Under the pieces are notes generated by a model, which worked only from the letters and a program-made list of their open reading frames with translations, had not been told where the DNA came from and did not search any database. A program made the position numbers and the translations under genes. From assembly GCA_037179335.1 (NCBI GenBank), contig JAKZHN010000019.1, positions 310,001 to 374,000 of the forward strand: DNA of 64,000 nucleotides. Direction: 5' to 3'. This DNA comes from Cyclaneusma minus (lineage: Eukaryota; Ascomycota; Leotiomycetes; Marthamycetales; Marthamycetaceae). Below, one piece after another: positions 11,535 through 23,969 of the stretch (position 1 is its first letter; each line of letters opens with the position of its first letter).

Positions 11535-14405
11535 ATGAATGACCCTCAGCACCAGTCACCGCAGGCCGACGAGCCTCGCTCCGGTCCGAAAGAGCCCGAC
11601 AGCGACGCTGAAAACGAGCAGGATGGCAGCGCCGAGGAGAGCACTGGTGGAGATAATGGGGAGCGTCCCCGCAAGAGACAGAAGCGACCCATGAGTGTAT
11701 CGTAAGTGCAAAGTCATGTCTGCTTCTCAGAGTGAAGGCGATGTCGAAGAAGAGCATCCCGAGGAAGAACACCCCGAGCCCGACAAGGCTGGACCTACCG
11801 AACCACAATCTTGGCTGACTGTTCGTCGAAGATGTGAACTTTGCAAGCAAAGAAAGGTACGTCGAGGAATCTGACTTCAAAGAATGCTGCTTTTCTTCGT
11901 GACTGACTCAACCTAGGTAAAGTGTGATCGTGGACAGCCATCCTGTGGCTGGTGCAGTCGCAATGGGGCCGTCTGTGAGTACAAGGAAAGGAAGAAGCCT
12001 GGACTGAGAGTAAGGATTTCATGCTGTCAAGTTCTGTTTCTACCTCTCTTGTTGCTTTTCAGATTCGAAAGATAGATTATCCAAGGATCGAGCGACCTGC
12101 TTAACCTCCTTTTATCCATTGAACATCCGTGTCTAATCCGAAAGAGACATCTCTACACCCCAAATTCTTCGCCTCGTTTTTTCCACAAGCCCTTTACTGA
12201 TGAACATAGGCTGGCTATGGACGGGAGCTTGAGCAACGGCTCGATAGACTGGAAGAGGTCTTGCAAACACATTCCCGTATTCTTGGAACCTCCCTGAATC
12301 GAGGCAGTCTGAGCACCCATAGTATGCACAGCGATCATGCATCGTCTCCACGAGATGCCGTCTTTTTCAAGCAGAACAATGAAGCCGCAGCCCATGTCCC
12401 CAGGGCTGAAACCGCTCTTTTTCTTCAGAAGCCGTCCAACTTTGGAAATTCGAGTCAGCAAATGGATTATGCCAGTTCTTTACCGCCGCCAACCCCTACA
12501 GTCCATGGCGGGGAAGTCTTTCAACAAATGATTCCCCTTTCCGCACAACCACAGCAACCGACACACAATCGCCATCATTCTTCCGAGTTTTTTAATGGTG
12601 GTCAGTCTCCCAGAGACCCACCAAATCTCAACATAGCCCAAGCTCCTTCGAACGAGGCAGATCTATCCAATAATTCTCTTCCACCATACGACCTTCTATA
12701 CGCACTTACAGATCTATATTTTAAACATGTCAATACTTGGTGTCCAATACTCCACCGCAGGTCGACCCTGGATGCTCTCTTTGGTTCCTCGACTCTCGAA
12801 GAGGCCGACAAAATATTACTCCATGCCATTGTTGCAACGACGCTACGCTTTTCCACAGACCCTCGGTTGACCGATGAACGACGGCGGCAGTACCATGATG
12901 TCTCCAAGCAAAAGGTTCTCTTATACGGACTGGAGATTTCATCAGTCAAGTCTCTTCAAGCTTTGGTTATCTTGGCTCTCGACTTAGTCGGAAGCAGCAA
13001 TGGCCCACCAGGATGGAACCTTCTTGCATTGATCACAAGATCAGTCGTCCAGCTGGGTCTTGCTGTAGAGACGACCTCATTTTCTGTGGCTCCGAATTAC
13101 CCATCTATATATACGTTGCGTGCTATTGTTTTACCAGAAGCCAAGAACTGGATCGAGGAGGAATCTCGACGCCGCTTGTTCTGGATGGTTTACCTATTGG
13201 ATCGATACGCTACAATTGCAACCGCTTTCGAGTTTGCTCTGGACGACCAGGAAATAGACCGAAAGCTGCCATGCAGAGATGATCTTTGGAACAAGAACCA
13301 ACCAGCAGAGACACGCTGGTTCAAGCCCGGCGAACGGAGCGAGTACGAGGTCAACAAACCCGAAAATCTCGGCACCTTCTCCTACTACATTGAGATCCTC
13401 GGCATCCTTTCCCGAATCCACAAATTCCTCAAGAAACCAGTAGACATTAGTGCTCTCTCGGACGTCGAAAAATGGCAAGGTGAATACCGCGAACTCGACA
13501 ACCTGATGACCTCCTGGAAATTCGGCCTACCCAGCGAATACGGCAACATGGCCAAGCTTTTCCAAAACGGCACCAACAAAGCAATCAACTGCGGCTGGGT
13601 CATGCTGCATGCCACCTACCACACCGCCGTCGTCCGTCTGCACTCCTCCGCCGCCTATCCCACAACCCGCTCTCCCATCTTCGCCCCCTCCTACAGCGCC
13701 TCCCAACGCTGCCACGGCGCCGTAGAAAACATCGCCGCCCTCTGCGAATACGTCGTCGCCAACGGCATGCTCCCCAAGCTCGGCCCCCCCTTCGCCTTCA
13801 CCCTCTGGGTCGCCGCGCGCCTCCTTCTCGTCCACGGCTCCACCATCGAACACAAGCTCTCTCCCCAAATCCAACTCTTCGTCGACACGCTCCGCGAAAT
13901 GGGTCGCTACTGGGCCGTCGCCGAACGCTACACTGCCGTGCTCCAACGCGTGCTCGACGAACATCGCGACAGCGAACGCAGCGTTGGCGCTAATGGTGAA
14001 CGCGTGACACCTTCTTCGGTCAAAATTTTGGCAGATATGCGCAGGACGGCGTATGATTTGGATTTTTTGATTAGCAGGCAGCCGAGAGTGGCGAGTGGGA
14101 TGAGTCGGATGCCGAGTGTGACGCCGGCGAGGACGCCGCAGCCGAATGAGCTGGAGTATTTGGATATTTTTGACTTTTTTAATGTGCCGAGGTTGCCGGT
14201 GGGGGTGGAGGCGATGGGGGGTGTGGCGCAGAATACTAATGGGGGCGGGGGTGGGAATGGGAATGGGAATGGGGGGAATGTGGGGACGGCGGATATGGGG
14301 GTGAGAGGGGAGGTGGCGGAGGAGGCTGGGGGGAGTAATGAGTTTAATATTACGAATTTTATGGTGGATGCTAACTCGGATTGGCTGTTTAAGCATCAGA
14401 GCTAG
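11535..14405 (+). CDS. Zn2Cys6 transcription factor, candidate L-rhamnose/pectin regulator (RhaR/PDR-1 type)
   Basis: My preferred model joins 11535-11701, 11832-11856, 11917-12009 and 12210-14405, giving 826 residues. An acidic N-terminus is followed by the basic stretch RPRKRQKRP. A classic binuclear cluster follows with Cys at 57, 60, 67, 74, 77 and 84 (C-x2-C-x6-C-x6-C-x2-C-x6-C). A coiled-coil linker (RELEQRLDRLEEVLQ) and a fungal_trans middle region come next, with RRRLFWMVYLLDRYATIA and IDRKLPCRDDLW. The tail is Gly/Asn-rich. All introns are GT-AG, and that at 11857-11916 has a good gactgac branch site. The first intron is uncertain: its DNA is itself open from an ATG at 11716, which would give an alternative N-terminus ending WLTVRRR just before the first Cys. 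The divergent rhamnonate dehydratase suggests a RhaR/PDR-1-like role; that is inference. Confidence 0.82.
14202..14340 (+). other. Dense G-run tract in the 3' end of the regulator gene (G-quadruplex candidate)
   Basis: More than ten runs of three to six G on the coding strand, separated by short loops, encode the GGGGGNGNGNGG-type tail. The upstream 13.6-13.98 kb portion of the same exon is instead C-rich at third codon positions. Confidence 0.5.
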
Positions 14406-14640
14406 ATGGGTGGATTACTGGGAGGACGGCTGCTGATATATAGGATGGCAGTTGTTTCTCGGATAGCATGTATCCATTGGGTCATATGAGGCGTTGCGGG
14501 CGGAAGTGAGGTTGTTGATGCCTAGCGGACATTTCTGGACCCCTGATTCCATGCTGCAGAAGCCGCTGTGGCTTTGTCGAGCATGGCTGAAAGGCATATC
14601 ACCTGCATATCGGATCCTACTTGAGGATCACAATCACATA
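14406..14640. other. 3' flank of the regulator gene, nothing recognised
   Basis: Normal-composition DNA between the stop codon of the Zn2Cys6 gene and the first TATA-bearing repeat unit. No further coding signature was seen. Confidence 0.4.
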
Positions 14641-14664
14641 GTGAGGCAGTGATCCAACTGAAAT

Positions 14665-14715
14665 CACGTGACCCTCGATGGGACCCCAGGAAGTTTACAA
14701 AATTGACTATAAATA
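14665..14715 (+). promoter_or_regulatory. CACGTG box plus TATAAATA module, repeat unit 1
   Basis: CACGTG at 14665-14670 is followed 38 bp later by TATAAATA at 14708-14715. This looks like an E-box/bHLH site positioned before a TATA box, but no gene follows. Confidence 0.45.
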
Positions 14716-16141
14716 CTGCAATCTCTTGCATCGTAGTCCGCAAAGGATACTACAAAACATCATCAACATATGCCCATTCCGCGAAGTAACCGGCACAAGT
14801 TCCTACACCCCTTACCAGGACAGGCTCTTACTTTCTCATCGCAGCCCCCGTTTTTCCCGTTTCCATCTTCTCGGGGTCGAAGCTGAGTCCATGAGGCTCA
14901 TATTCACAGTTTGCTGTCAAACAAATCCGCTGCCGCCACAGGCCCCTCCTGCCGTCGAGCAACTTGCTAAATTCGTCCACCTCTGCCCCGGCATTTCTTC
15001 AGAGGACTCGGCTATAAATACTACAGTCTTTCCCACCCTAATCGATCAGAGGTCATGAAGATGTCCCGGGACAAATGACGAAGTATGCTTACCAGTCATA
15101 CTTCTACTCTATCTGAAAGCCACTCGTGTTCTCTACAAACTTACTGGAGCATCTCTTTCATAACTTCACAGAGCCAGAGCTGGGGTACATCATGGTGAGG
15201 ATTTTTCAAGTCCACTGCTGACCGAGCATGCTGCTGTCGAGCGACTTGTTGGCTGCATGAAGCAAGGCAGGTAGACTGGTTTTCTTGAGCAGTCCCAGAA
15301 AGCCACTTCCTATAAATAATGAGATCTCTCCAGTCTTGATAGGGTAGGATCTGAGCGAACAAGACAACGGGATGGACGAGATTCGATCGAAAATGTTCTG
15401 CAATATCTATCGGAGGGATTCCAGCTCCCTCCTGCAACTATTCTGCAAGCTCATGTCCTTACCCCAGGACATAGGGGAAGATGACGAGGATTTGCCAAAT
15501 TTGCTGCTCGACAGATATGCTGTCGCCGAAAGAAACTGCTGCTGTTCAGCGACTTGTCGTTTGTCACAGAAACCTGCCTTTACCTATGACCTTGGCTAGG
15601 CTTGTTTGCTTGATGAATTTCTGAGAGGAAGAAGGTATAAATACTGCCATCTTCCCCACCCTGGAATTGTAATGAACTAGAGCGTACTTCAGTCTTCCAC
15701 ACCGTCCATGATTTCCCTATCGTGAACCAAAAAAGTCCCGCGTTCCTAGAACTATCCAGGAATTCTGCTTTGTCCTCAAACATTAAGTTGACAGCTGTAA
15801 GTTACGTCGAGATCGTGGAGTTTTGCGACATTGCCGCCGAACGGCGAAGCTGTCATTGTAGGACTATGCCGCTGTTGAACCTTCTATCTTAGGTAAGGCT
15901 ATCGGCTTCGTCGCTTTCTGCAAGCCTGGATATCCTCAGATTTTCGTAGAATGGATTGGAGGTGGCACATAGAAACGTTGGCGCGATGTTATTATTGAAC
16001 GATCGATCGCTCGTAGGCTGTAGGGGCATATACTCAATTACTATTGTTGAGAAACTTCAGTTTGAGGGGAAGGAAGTAGCTATATATAGTCACATCGCTC
16101 TGAATCTTGGCAGCTTAACATCCAGACTTCTGAGATTCGCT

Positions 16142-16183
16142 CACGTGATCGCATGGTCTCACACTAACCAGTAGCTATAAATA
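16142..16183 (+). promoter_or_regulatory. CACGTG box plus TATAAATA module, another unit
   Basis: CACGTG at 16142-16147 precedes TATAAATA at 16176-16183. The layout matches that at 14665-14715, in the same orientation. Confidence 0.45.
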
Positions 16184-17095
16184 GTGATAACTCTCTGGCC
16201 TACGATAGATTAAGATTTGAACATATTTCAAAATTCTACATACGACGACTTCAACCACCAAGTCCCCAAGTCACCGAGAGAAATTTTCTGCTTTTCCTCC
16301 GCTGGGTCTAGAGAACCTACTCTCTTCCTAGAGCTTAAGAAGGATTACTGAGGAGTTCTTTCGCATCCGCTGTCGGAGTCTCGGAGAACCCTGCTGCTGT
16401 CGTGAAAGCTGCCTGCTGTCGAACTTGACTACTTACTGTTGAGTTTCGCTGTTTGACTGATCTGATACCGTGACTGTGGGGTGCGGGAAGTTCTCTTCAT
16501 CTCCTACCATTTCCTGTCTCGGCTTCTCACACCCTGAATCTCCACTTGCTAAGCCAAGCTCAGAAAGCACTTGTGTGGCTTTGATCTCGTAGGAGATTTG
16601 CAATCTGCTGTCGTTGGGGAAGTCATTCCTGTCAGTAGAAGTCTCTCTCGTTGTCAGAAATTTCTGGCGTCGCATGTCTTCGCTGTTGTTGACTCGTTCC
16701 AAGATCCCCCTCACCATATTCCTCGCGAGATGCCTATTGAAGCTTTGCGAAGATGTCAAAACATCGCCTTCGAAAATTGTATTTATTACCTTAACCTTAT
16801 GCCTAAACCGCAATCGGCAATCTCCAGTAGCGCTGTCCCAAGTTACAACTGCAGCATGATTTCGAAAGTCAACTCACAGCCCGCTTTATATTCCCTGGAT
16901 TACTCCCTTTCTCAAGGCTAAGCACGAAGTTTGGTAACACAAAGGATCACTTGACCGGTACCAAGCACGGCGGGCTTAGGGAATGGATCATATGGGGACA
17001 ATGGTGGAAGAAGTTGGGGCTTCCGTAAATGCGGCAGTTTATGTCCCTGCAAGCAAGGGTGGTGCTGGGCTCGAAAGGAGGCTCACCTGGCACGG

Positions 17096-17179
17096 CACGT
17101 GGCAAACACCACGTGACAACAGGAACGTTACACAAGACTGGCCCGAGAGCAAGTAACACGTCTTTGGGCTTTATATAGA
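17096..17179 (+). promoter_or_regulatory. Double CACGTG plus TATATAGA module
   Basis: CACGTG occurs at 17096-17101 and 17110-17115, followed by TATATAGA at 17172-17179. Confidence 0.4.
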
Positions 17180-17967
17180 CCGACACCCATCCTCCTTTGA
17201 CATCCCAGAACCACAGTTCACCATCTCTTTTTCGAGGCATCGTGATCATTCACTGCGGAGTACAAACTACGAAATACAGGTCTTCTTTCCATATCACATT
17301 CTCATTCTCCAAGCAAGTGCCGCATTTAGCCAAACCAATTTCGCTTTGCGCTGAAGACACGTAAGCCTGCTGGTGTAGGAAATGTCGGTTTGTTGCTGGA
17401 ATTGTCTGCTGTCGCTGGAAGAACCTCTTGTTGTGTGCTGCGCTGAGTTGTTGACAGGAACAAACGAGTCACAGTTTAGCGTCGGTGAATACTTAAGCCA
17501 TCCCCTCTCCTTCTTCTCCAAACCAGAACCAGTTCTTTCACCAATGGTCACGATGGTCACTGGAGTGCTGGAGGTCCTCTCTCTCCTTCGAACATCCAAC
17601 ACATGTCACTCGCTAAGATCCACAAGTTGTTACATATTGAGAGACAAAAGTCAAAATAATTTGGCTAGTACCTACCTCGGCAGAACACTCGGAAAACTAC
17701 TGTTGCTGGAAGATTTTGCCATCGCTGGAAGAAGCTCCTGTTGTATATACTACACTGAGTTGTTAACAGCAAAAGTTAGTTAGTCACTTATTGTCATGGG
17801 CGTGCGGGAGGGTTTCTGTATTATTCTCGTTCGATTGTGTACCTGAGTACGGTGTCTCACTTTCTAGAGATCCACGACTCCCACCCCTAGGCAAAACCAA
17901 CTTGGTCTTGCGGAAGGTTTGCACTGTCATTCCCTAGATTTCCTGTCGCATGCTGGATGGCGTCGGT

Positions 17968-18029
17968 CACGTGACTTGCATCACATGACACAGTGATGTT
18001 GCCCAAAAGGGGCCGTCTTCGGGTATAAG
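17968..18029 (+). promoter_or_regulatory. CACGTG plus TATAAG module
   Basis: GTCACGTGAC spans the box at 17968-17973, and TATAAG starts at 18024. Later units show degenerate versions (cacataa, acatga) at the same place. Confidence 0.4.
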
Positions 18030-18830
18030 CTACATGTGCCGTCACCTGCCCTCTATTCACAACCTAACTTAGTATCAATCAGTCGCCCGACAATATATCG
18101 CGACTGGATTGCGAGAGGTCTTATCTCTCGCTCTCCTTTAGACTCCTAGTACGGAATCTTTCTCTCTCTCTGGTCTGGAGATCACAAGTGCCATGCTTGG
18201 GCACAAAAATGATTTGACTTCGTAGAAAGCTTGCTCCTGGAAGTGTCTACTATTATTGATGGATCTGTCTACTGTTGTGGTCATGGCCCCTTGTCAATGA
18301 CATATGCTAACCTGAGTGTATACCGGCCACATAATCATATCAGATCGATGAGCACAGATACACGAAACGGGCCATTTTCGGATATATATAGGCCATACTG
18401 TCGCCCTTTTCACAACCCAAAGTTTCTGGTCAACACAATTCTCGATATCGTGACTGTGGAGTGCGGGACGTCTTCCCAGCTGCTCTCCTCCGAATTTCCG
18501 AAACAGAGGTCTTTCTCTTTCTCTGAGGATCACAAGTGCTACATCTATCCAAAATGATTTGACTTCTCAGAAAGCTACCTGTACTGTTGCTGGATGTGTC
18601 TATTGTCGCCGTCACGACCTTTTGTCAACGTCATATGCTACCTCGACTCAGTCGAGTGAGCGCCAGTCACATAATTTCCACCAGATGAGGATTAATCTTA
18701 CACGGGCGCACTTCGGCTATTATATAGGGGCCCACCACCGTCACCATTTTCAAACAAGAACCACCACTTCTACTCAATTATATGGTCTAAGTCGTCATAT
18801 GCGGAGAGAAAGGAAATAGTTGTCACGAGC

Positions 18831-19019
18831 TGGGTCCGGGACTTTAGCCAAGGCTAGGATATAGACTATTGTCAGTAGGTGTTTATTGCTATAAGAAAAG
18901 AAAGGGCTCTCCGACTATCGTGAAAACTAAGTTTGGTAATTATATAGCGCATAGACCACGCTAGGGCTCTCTTGGCTGGCTAGCCATAAAAAGCGCTCTA
19001 GTCCAGGGCCATTATAATA
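18831..19019 (-). repeat. LTR of the 189-bp-LTR Gypsy, left copy, lightly mutated
   Basis: 189 bp that aligns without indels to 27990-28178. It keeps more G+C than the right copy and abuts un-mutated array DNA. Confidence 0.8.
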
Positions 19020-21154
19020 CCCCTTTCCTATATAAAACTCGCTTTAAGCCTTAAAGCAATTAATTTGGTTTTAAGCCAAACCCTGAATGTAAATATAAAA
19101 AAAATAATAAAAAGACTATAGAAATCCAATTAAAATCTTTTTTAATGCTGTTTTTAAAAATTGTCCTATTTTGCGCTATAGCAACCGGCATATTTTGAGC
19201 TATAGCGACCGGTATACCTTGCATTATAGCGATTGGTATATTTTGCGTTATAGTTGCTAGCGCCTTTTATACTATAATAAATAGCATATCTAATATTCTA
19301 TATTAGGATGTGAAAATTAGCAAAAAACTTAGGCTATTTAATAATTTAGTTATTCGTTTATTTTAAATAGATTTTTAGCTTTATTATTCAATTTAGCTCC
19401 TTTATTTCATATTTTCTATTTTGCAAGCTTTTTAAAAAGATTCAAATTTATTAAAATAGCAATTATAAAACTTTCTAAGCTTTATAAAAGCGTATTTAAA
19501 ATCCGATTATAAATATTATTTAAAATCGGAATTATAAATTGGTTTCCAATTAATTTTATATTGCAAAATCCTATAATATATATAGGAATTTAAAATGCTA
19601 TAAATTTCCTATTTTATAATTTTATTCATTATTACCGGCGATTTTGAATTTTGTTTTTAGCTAAATAATAAATTTATATTTGCTAAATAAAGCTTGCTTA
19701 AATATATAATTAGGTAAATATTTATAATTAAAAAAAGGTTTAATTTAAAGGCATTTTTTAATAATTTTATAAAGCCCCGCTATTTTATTATTTAATTTAT
19801 AATTGGGTTTTATTGGCTTCCAAGTTTTAATATTTAATTTTTTTTTAAAAAAACAATGTAATTAACTGCCGGCGTTTATTAGCTTGGGCCTTTTGCAATT
19901 ATTGCGCGAGCTATATAGCATTTCTAGCTATTTTGTAATAATAGTAAATATAGCGTTATTTAGCTATAGTAATTTTTTAATTAAAAGCTTAATCGGGATT
20001 TATAAACTTGGAAATATTTCAATTAAAAGTTATTTAGGGTTTATAATCTATTTTTATTTTAATCGAAAATATATCCGTTAATTTGTAAAAAAAAGCGGTT
20101 ATAGCAGCGTTGGTAAAAAAAAAGAACTTTATCCAATTGTTTTAAAATTAATTAATTAAAAATATTAAATGGAAATTTAAAACAATATTAGCGATTTTAA
20201 TTTAATTATTAATTTGCGATTAGTAAATTAAAAAAACAATAGCTATATTAGAGATTTTTGTAAATTTTTGCGAAAAAGCAAAAATAAATTGGATTTCTTA
20301 ATTTAAAATAATGGTTTTTAAAGCTTTGTAAATTTTATAAATTGTAAAATAAAAAAAAGATTACTGCATTTTAAATATTAATTATTTAATAGTATAATAT
20401 AAACAAAAAAACATTATAAACTATAATTATAATTATTTTTAGGTATATAATAAAAATTTATTATTATATATTGCTAAGGATATTAGGGGATTGAAAATAG
20501 ATTAAAAAAACCTGAAGCTTTATTTTTTAAGGTTTTTGCCTTGGCGCAAGCTTTGTAATTCCTAATATGCCGATTTATATTTTATATTTAATTAGGCTAT
20601 TAATAATGCTTTTGAAATAATTGGCGGATTTTATTTTTTTAAAATAAATAATTTAAATAGTGCTATAAAATTTAGCAATTACCTTTATTTAAAGAGTTCT
20701 AATAGCAGGTATTATTAATTGCTTATTTTTAAGCACTAGGCTATTTTATGTATTCTATTGCGCTGATTTAATAAATTTAAGGCTTTTAATTATAAATCTT
20801 GCTCTTTTATAATATTTTTAAAAGTTTTTATTATCCGCTTTTTAATTGGCAATTAATAGCTTATTAATTAGCTTTATTTAGGCTATTAGAATGAATATTA
20901 ATAATATTGTATTTTTAAGCTAACAATTCTTAATAAGTTTTGGATTAAAATATTTTATTAGCAAAAAATGCTACGCTAATATATTAATTTTAAGGTTGTT
21001 ATATCAGCTATGTTTTAATTCTTTTATATAAAAACATCTGCTTTATTAATTATACCAGGCTTGTATTTAATACTGAAATTATATTTTAAAAGGATTTTCC
21101 ATTATTTAGCTTGCTTGGTATTTAGGGCCTTAATAATTATAAATTATTTTAATA
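19020..21154 (-). other. Internal region of the minus-strand Gypsy, left part
   Basis: A+T-rich and stop-filled. By position it should hold the integrase and 3' end of pol of the minus-strand element, but I could not read clear integrase motifs here. Confidence 0.45.
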
Positions 21155-21162
21155 ATTTATAA

Positions 21163-21302
21163 GGGATTCACTAACGCCTTATTCCATTTGTTCTAAAACC
21201 CCAATTTTTGATCGCATTGGGAATAGCATTAAATTTTAAATTTAAGCTTATTTCTAGCGCGTGCTAAATCTTTTTATTGCGTATTAATAAGGCCCAAATT
21301 TT
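21163..21302 (+). repeat. Left terminal inverted repeat
   Basis: About 140 bp, starting gggattcactaacgcc. It pairs with 24306-24445 and includes the shared word ctagcgcgtgc. Confidence 0.8.
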
Positions 21303-23760
21303 CCTTAATTTTTAAAGAAATTTTAATAAATAATTTAAAATTTTAATAAATAATTAAGAGAAAAATATAATAAATAATTACAACGGTATTTTAAATAATT
21401 TTAAATAATAACTAGCTAATTTCAAAAGCCTTAATTCTTATTAATTATATATATATTTAATTTTTTGGAATTTAAAAGCTGTTTTATTAATAGCTTTAGC
21501 ATTATTCGCGTTTTTTTTTCAATTATTAATTTCAAATAAGCTTTTTCCTATTAAATGCCTAAATTATATTTATTAGTCTAATTACTAGCTTTTCGTTTTA
21601 GCGCCAATTGGATATTAAAAAGCCGGCTAGTATTATTTTTTAATATCCATTATTTTATTTAATTGGGAGCGGCCTTAGCTATATAACGGAGGCTTTTTTT
21701 AAAAGAATCTAAAAGAGCTTTTGGCTAAATAAAAAAAAGCTTACCATTATAATATTTAAATTCAAAATAACTTTTTGCAATAAATAATGCTAACGCAGCT
21801 GCAAAATAAAAATCCCTTTTTTTAAATGCAGTAAAACCTTTGAATACGCTATCCCTAAGCCATCCCCTAGGCCTGCCTTTAATTAAAGATTTTACAAAAG
21901 CTGCAGCTGAAGCTGAAATTAAACGAGCTTTATCCCTTTTATATTCTCTATTTTCCAAAGAGCTTTAAAGGCGATTTTTATTCCTAATATTTATAGGATT
22001 TAAAATAATTTTGCATTTTTGGAATTCCATAATAATCTAATTTGCCTTCCTATTATATAGCTAATAATAATAAATATTAGCTAATTTTAAAGCCTTTTTT
22101 ATTATAAATAGTATAATAGCAAAATAGGCTTATAGATATTGCAAATAGGCAGCCATTGGGTGGATAATTTAAAATGTAATTTATTAGCTTTTTAGTCCGG
22201 GGATTTATTTTAGGAAATTTAGCCATTTGTTTTATAATTTGCCTTAAAGCATAAATTGTGACTTAATTAAAAATATCATTAAATATTGGCTTTAAAGTAA
22301 GATGCCTGGATTTGGATTTTTTATATTTGATTATATTTGAATTTAATATGCTGCTTTTTTTAAAAAAAAAATAAAGCAATTAAATACAATTTTTAAATCT
22401 TTGATCAATTTTTTTAAAAAGTGCTTTAAACTAATACGGCTTGATTTAATTTTTGAAATTACTGTAATTTTAAAACAAAAGGTTTTATTAATATAAAATT
22501 TAATTTGAATTATTTAAAATTAGTATAATTTATAAAAATAAATATAATTTAATTATTTATTATTATTATTATTATTATTAAATAAGCCAAATATTTTTAC
22601 AATATTAAATTGCTAGAATTGGCTAATAAGCCTTGAAATTGGACAAGGCTTTTTGGTATTTTTTTAAAATAAAATATTTTTAAAATAAAATTTTATTTAA
22701 TTCAGTACTTTTTTTATGGTTTTTTTATTTTAAAATGTTTTTTTGGTTTTGGCAATTATATTTATATTAATATACCATTTATCAAAAATATATTTTATAT
22801 TTTTAAATCTTTTTTTAATTATATTAATTAAAGCTAATTTTCGATTTGTAATTATAAAATTTGATTTATTAATCCCAAATTTTTATCATGCTTTTTTAAA
22901 TTGCTTTAAAGCCTATTTATAATTATTATTAGTTCTTTTGCTAAAAAAGCAAAGTACCGCTTAAAAAATGTATTTATTGCTAGCTATATAGCAAATATTA
23001 AATAATGATATTTTAAATTTATTAATTTTTAATTAGCTATTATATATAAAAACAAAAAAAATGATTTTATAAATATAATTTATTAAAAGTATATTTTTTT
23101 ATAAATTTATATAGCTTTTAAATGCATATAAAATAAACGGATAAATTAAAAAGTATTTGGATTAATATTAAATTTATAGAAATACCCCTTTTGTTTAAAT
23201 ATTTTTTGCAATTATTAAATAAGATTTTATTTATTAAGTTTTTTAACTAATTCTTTTATACCAAATTGTACAAATTTGCAATTATTAAAAAATGGTTTAG
23301 GTATTTTTATCGTAAAAATATAAAAACTGCAAAAACAGAAATATTGCTATTTATTTAAGCCATTAAATTTTTTTAATTTTTAATCATTATTTGGCGGGCT
23401 TTGGAATATACAAAAATAGTTTTAAAAAATTTATAATTGTGGCTGCTAATTCTTATAGGCATTAAGGCCTAATTTTGAATATTTGAATTAAAAAAGATGT
23501 TAAAGCTAAAGGAATAGCTATATTTGCGAATGCCTATATATTTGCGCTTTTTGGACTTATATATATTGGGGTGTTTTTTATTGCAATCAAAATAAGTATA
23601 ATTGGGTTTCGTGGTTTTTTTAACTAGAATATAATTTTGGAAAATGGCCTATTGGACAACGGCATTAAAGGCATTTTGAATTGAGTTATAAAAGCCTAAA
23701 AGTGGTGGCGGATTAAATTCTCTAAATTTAATTAAAGCTGAAGTTTTTTTTTAATATCAT

Positions 23761-23960
23761 TTATAATGGCTGCGCAAAAGGCAGAGCAGGAAGACAGGAC
23801 GGAAGGGCAGCGCGGGAGGGCAGGGCGTAAAGCTTAAAAATGGAGTTTAAGGAAGGGCGCAAAGGCAGGGCGCAAGGGTAAAATTCAAGAGAAAGCTTAA
23901 AAAAGGGCGCAAAGATAAAGCTTAAGGGAGAGCTTAAAAAAGGGCGCAAAAATGAAGCTT
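23761..23960. repeat. Short imperfect purine-rich repeats (agggcgcaaa / agcttaaaaa words)
   Basis: An unusually G-rich patch in A+T-rich surroundings. The word aaaaagggcgcaaa followed by agctt recurs about three times, with gcagggcgcaagg variants before it. Confidence 0.6.
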
Positions 23961-23969
23961 AAAAATGAA

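Larger units (their letters stand above)
14641..18830 (+). repeat. TATA-bearing tandem repeat array, block 1
   Basis: This is a gene-free 4.2-kb stretch of diverged units of about 300-400 bp. Each carries a TATA-like box: TATAAATA at 14708, 15013, 15311, 15636 and 16176, TATATATA at 16081 and 18383, TATATAG at 17172 and 18721, and TATAAG at 18024. A CTGCTGTCG-type box recurs about 130-230 bp before the next TATA (15230, 15540, 16390-16415, 17410, 17705, 18245, 18590). Other recurring words are TGACTGxxGxGCGxGxG followed by CTTCC, CCAAAATGATTTGACTT, and CCCTTTTCA followed by AGAACCAC after the TATA. Four units have CACGTG 30-60 bp upstream of the TATA. Open frames are short and not shared between units. 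The block is cut at 18830 by an LTR. No function is known to me. Confidence 0.7.

Noticed and set aside
13527..14396. Long minus-strand open frame rich in His/Pro/Arg
   Set aside because: Mirror of the C-rich/G-rich 3' end of the Zn2Cys6 gene; low complexity, with no independent support.
14641..18830. CRISPR-like array
   Set aside because: The repeat units are hundreds of bases long and diverged and the host is a fungus; there are no short identical repeats with unique spacers.
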